Assembly (NCBI GenBank): GCA_026388515.1
Contig: JAPLJO010000126.1
Location: 1-53,563, forward strand
Source: Deltaproteobacteria bacterium
Lineage (GTDB): Bacteria > Desulfobacterota > Syntrophia > Syntrophales > UBA2210
Direction of reading: 5' to 3'
DNA length: 53,563 nt
Both the position numbers and the translations under genes were made by a program. Shown here piece by piece: positions 51,238 to 53,563 of this stretch. The notes under the pieces were generated by a model. That model did not search any database, was not told where the DNA came from, and worked only from the letters and a program-made list of their open reading frames with translations. Each line of letters begins with the position of its first letter. Position 1 is the stretch's first letter.

Positions 51238-53205
51238 ATGGAACAAAAATACGGCTACTTTGGCCAGATATTATGGGTGGATCTTTCTTCGGGAACTATT
51301 GAAAAAGAAGCCATTCCGGATCAATTCTATGAAGATTATATCGGAGGATATGCGCTCGGCGCCAAAATTCTTTTCGACAGAATGCCCCCTAAATCAGATC
51401 CCCTTGGCCCGAATAACATTATAGGCTTTCTCCCGGGACTGTTCACGGGATCTTCAGCCCCTTTCTCCGGTCGATACATGGTGGTGGGAAAATCTCCATT
51501 GACAGGCACATGGGGTGATTCAAACAGCGGCGGATTCTTCGGGCCTGCCATAAAAAAATGCAGTGTAGATGGTATCTTTTTCAAAGGTGTTGCTCAGAAT
51601 CCCGTCTACCTTTTGTATGATGGGACACAGCCGCATTTGCTAAGCGCAAAACAAATATGGGGCCTGGATGCAATCGATACGGAATCCGCTCTTAAAGAGA
51701 TACACGGGGAGTCAGCCCAGGTTGCCTGCATAGGAACAGCCGGTGAGAAGCTTTCCCTGATCTCATGCATCATTAACAATGGCGGACGTGCCGCAGCACG
51801 ATCGGGACTCGGCGCAGTCATGGGATCAAAAAACCTGAAAGCCGTTGTTCTCAATGGTAAAGAGAAACTTTCAGTTTACGCCCCGGACAGATTAAAAGAT
51901 ATTGTTCGGACCTATAATAAGAAAATTCAAGCGGACCCCAATCTGCTCTTAAGAATTATGGCGAAGGTTTTACCCAAAACGATCAGCGTTATTGCAAGAC
52001 TGAAGTTCAAGCTGAAAGTGACGCCCGATCTATGGATCATGGCATCTAAGGAACAGGGCACATCCGTTGCCAATGCAATCAGCTCTGAAACCGGCGATTC
52101 ACCGGTTAAAAACTGGAAAGGCGTCGGGAGAATTGACTTCCCTCAAACGAAATCGCAAAAGATCAGCGGACAACAATTCCTGAAATATAAGAAGAAAAGT
52201 TACGGTTGTGCTGCCTGTCCACTCAGGTGCGGAGCCATTCTTTCCGTACCGGAGATAGGTCTGAAGGAGACGCACCGCCCCGAGTATGAAACATCCTGCA
52301 TGTTCGGGACATTCCTGCTTAACGATGATGTATTGTCCATTCTGGAACTGAATGAAATGTGTAATCGTGCCGGTATGGACACGATCTCCACCGGGTCCAC
52401 AATAGGATTTGCCATGGAGTGCTATGAGAAAGGGATCATTTCAGATAAGGATACCGGTGGCATAGCGCTTCAGTGGGGCAACGCAGAATCAATTAAAACT
52501 ATGCTGAAAAAAATGATCGATCGCGATGGCCTGGGAGATATCCTCGCCGATGGTGTAAAAAGAGCAAGTGAGCGCATTGGGAAAGGGTCCGAAGAATATG
52601 CCATGCACTTTTACGGTCAGGAGATACCAGCGCACGACCCGAAGCACATGCCCTCGATGGCGCTTACATACAATACGGATCCCACACCGGGAAGGCATAC
52701 CGCGGCAGATACAGATTTCTTTTTTGATGTCCTTTCCGTTGATAAGATAATGAAAGAAATTGAATTGCCAAGAAATAGAACTAGTGCTGCCGCAAAGATG
52801 CAAAGCCAAAAAATTGTTGTGGCGCTTACACAGGTTCTCAACGCATTAGGCATCTGTCAATTCGGTTTTGCATGTGGTCGTATGCCTGTCTTTGACCTCC
52901 TTGAAGCGGTGACAGGATGGAAGTGGTCTTATGGCAAGTTCATCCAGACGGGACTTCGGATTCAGAATTTGAGGATAGCCTTCAATCTCAGAGAAGGGAT
53001 CAACCTGTATCTGCAGGAACTCCCAGGTAGGATTACGGGGAAGGACCCTCTGAGGGATGGCCCGCATCGGAATGTTACTATAGATGTTGATGCATTCAAG
53101 AAGCAGTACTGCAATATCATGGGATGGAACCCGGAAACAGGTGTGCCATATGATGCAACACTCCGCGACCTCGGACTGGAATATGTCATTGATCAGATCA
53201 AATGA
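51238..53205 (+). CDS. Tungsten-containing aldehyde:ferredoxin oxidoreductase family protein
   Basis: A 655-residue enzyme from ATG 51238 (MEQKYGYFGQILWVDLSSGTI); a GTG seven codons earlier is possible. The N-terminal pterin-binding domain has YIGGYALGAKILFD, GFLPGLFTGSSAPFSGRY and DSNSGGFFGPAIKK. The [4Fe-4S] ligands are C324, C327 and C331 (C-x2-C-x3-C) and probably C540 (ALGICQFG). ARSGLGAVMGSKNLKA is another family mark. Such enzymes oxidise aldehydes or reduce carboxylic acids with ferredoxin, using tungsten-bis-pterin. The substrate class cannot be told from sequence. Its stop overlaps the start of the following SDR gene. About 285 bases upstream are AT-rich without recognisable features. 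Confidence 0.93.
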   Translation: MEQKYGYFGQILWVDLSSGTIEKEAIPDQFYEDYIGGYALGAKILFDRMPPKSDPLGPNNIIGFLPGLFTGSSAPFSGRYMVVGKSPLTGTWGDSNSGGFFGPAIKKCSVDGIFFKGVAQNPVYLLYDGTQPHLLSAKQIWGLDAIDTESALKEIHGESAQVACIGTAGEKLSLISCIINNGGRAAARSGLGAVMGSKNLKAVVLNGKEKLSVYAPDRLKDIVRTYNKKIQADPNLLLRIMAKVLPKTISVIARLKFKLKVTPDLWIMASKEQGTSVANAISSETGDSPVKNWKGVGRIDFPQTKSQKISGQQFLKYKKKSYGCAACPLRCGAILSVPEIGLKETHRPEYETSCMFGTFLLNDDVLSILELNEMCNRAGMDTISTGSTIGFAMECYEKGIISDKDTGGIALQWGNAESIKTMLKKMIDRDGLGDILADGVKRASERIGKGSEEYAMHFYGQEIPAHDPKHMPSMALTYNTDPTPGRHTAADTDFFFDVLSVDKIMKEIELPRNRTSAAAKMQSQKIVVALTQVLNALGICQFGFACGRMPVFDLLEAVTGWKWSYGKFIQTGLRIQNLRIAFNLREGINLYLQELPGRITGKDPLRDGPHRNVTIDVDAFKKQYCNIMGWNPETGVPYDATLRDLGLEYVIDQIK

Positions 53206-53563
53206 ATCATTTCAAGGATTTTATCCTGGACTTTTTTCAGGATCTAAACCGTGAAGTCGCTTATGAGGACAATGGTTTGAAAGTATACGTCACCGGCGGT
53301 TCAGGATTTGTGGGGAAAAGCCTGATAAAAAGGTTGAAAGAAGAAAGACATGACGTACGCGCTCTGGCTGTGTCTTCCGATGATGCTCAAATTCTCAAAG
53401 ATCTGGGAGCGGAGGCGATTGTAGGAGATGTAAACCAAATTCAAGTTTTGAAACAGAGCATCTATGGATGTGATGTGATTATCCATCTCGCGGCCATCAT
53501 GAAAATAATGGGGAACTATAAAGAGCTTTACCAGGTGAATGTGGATGGGACAAAAAACATGTT
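53202..53563 (+). CDS. Extended SDR: NAD(P)-dependent epimerase/dehydratase (partial, cut by right edge)
   Basis: The frame starts at ATG 53202, overlapping the oxidoreductase stop (ATGA), and stays open to the edge (120 codons). After a 27-residue lead (MNHFKDFILDFFQDLNREVA) comes the Rossmann start LKVYVTGGSGFVGKSLIKRL with G-x2-G-x2-G, then AIVGDVNQ, VIIHLAA and YQVNVDGTKNM, all marks of extended short-chain dehydrogenases such as sugar epimerases or sterol/dihydroflavonol-type reductases. The N-terminal lead is unusual for the family. Overlap with the aldehyde oxidoreductase suggests a shared pathway. Confidence 0.85.
   Translation, partial: MNHFKDFILDFFQDLNREVAYEDNGLKVYVTGGSGFVGKSLIKRLKEERHDVRALAVSSDDAQILKDLGAEAIVGDVNQIQVLKQSIYGCDVIIHLAAIMKIMGNYKELYQVNVDGTKNM

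Overview
The window looks like a chromosomal segment of a Gram-negative, probably anaerobic bacterium, most likely a deltaproteobacterium in the broad sense (Desulfobacterota). The evidence is an almost complete lipid A, LPS-core and outer-membrane assembly operon, a BamA with an extra N-terminal domain, DUF4416 next to a stand-alone heptose kinase, a tungsten-type aldehyde ferredoxin oxidoreductase, and a selenoprotein read through an in-frame UGA. This assignment is an inference from gene content; no rRNA or marker-gene search was possible.

Layout. 1-3.6 kb holds unrelated small genes: a formylglycine-enzyme-fold lipoprotein-like protein cut by the left edge, SapC, an unknown conserved protein, a Skp-like chaperone and an orphan antitoxin. 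3.6-14.9 kb is a metal-handling block: CusA and CusB (the latter with two C-terminal YHS domains), an Fe-S-type Rrf2 regulator with its promoter, a very large secreted multicopper oxidase carrying five fibronectin III domains, and an FKBP isomerase. Both ends of this block carry the same glycosyltransferase-9 3' end: a degenerate copy at 3633-3749 and the intact gene at 14905. Toxin and multicopper-oxidase remnants also mark it as a rearranged segment.

14.9-34.3 kb is one long minus-strand envelope operon, transcribed lysS, lolC/E, lolD, bamA, skp, lpxD, lpxA, gnnA-like, gnnB-like, lpxB, msbA, lpxK, lpxL-like, waaF, a membrane methyltransferase, gmhB, waaC. Many junctions are ATGA overlaps. 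Placement of the oxidoreductase/transaminase pair between lpxA and lpxB predicts a 2,3-diamino-glucose lipid A with amide-linked 3-acyl chains. Divergently, 34.8-41.0 kb carries rfaE1, DUF4416, yicC, gmk, rpoZ, pyrF, rlmB and pilC, followed by a tRNA-Pro on the other strand. 41.2-44.7 kb has DUF1178, a cysteine synthase-cysteinyl-tRNA synthetase fusion and a lytic transglycosylase.

44.7-53.6 kb is AT-richer and accessory-looking: an orphan ORF that seems to have lost its 5' end and is flanked by a diverged repeat, then MarR, two paralogous cysteine-rich iron-sulfur proteins, a membrane methyltransferase, a TudS-like putative desulfidase, a UxxC selenoprotein of the peroxiredoxin/thioredoxin fold with a well-formed bacterial SECIS hairpin, a small membrane protein, an aldehyde ferredoxin oxidoreductase and the start of an extended SDR dehydrogenase/epimerase. 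This run is the best candidate for an undescribed redox/sulfur system. The selenoprotein is the clearest single discovery, because a standard gene caller would keep only its C-terminal two thirds.
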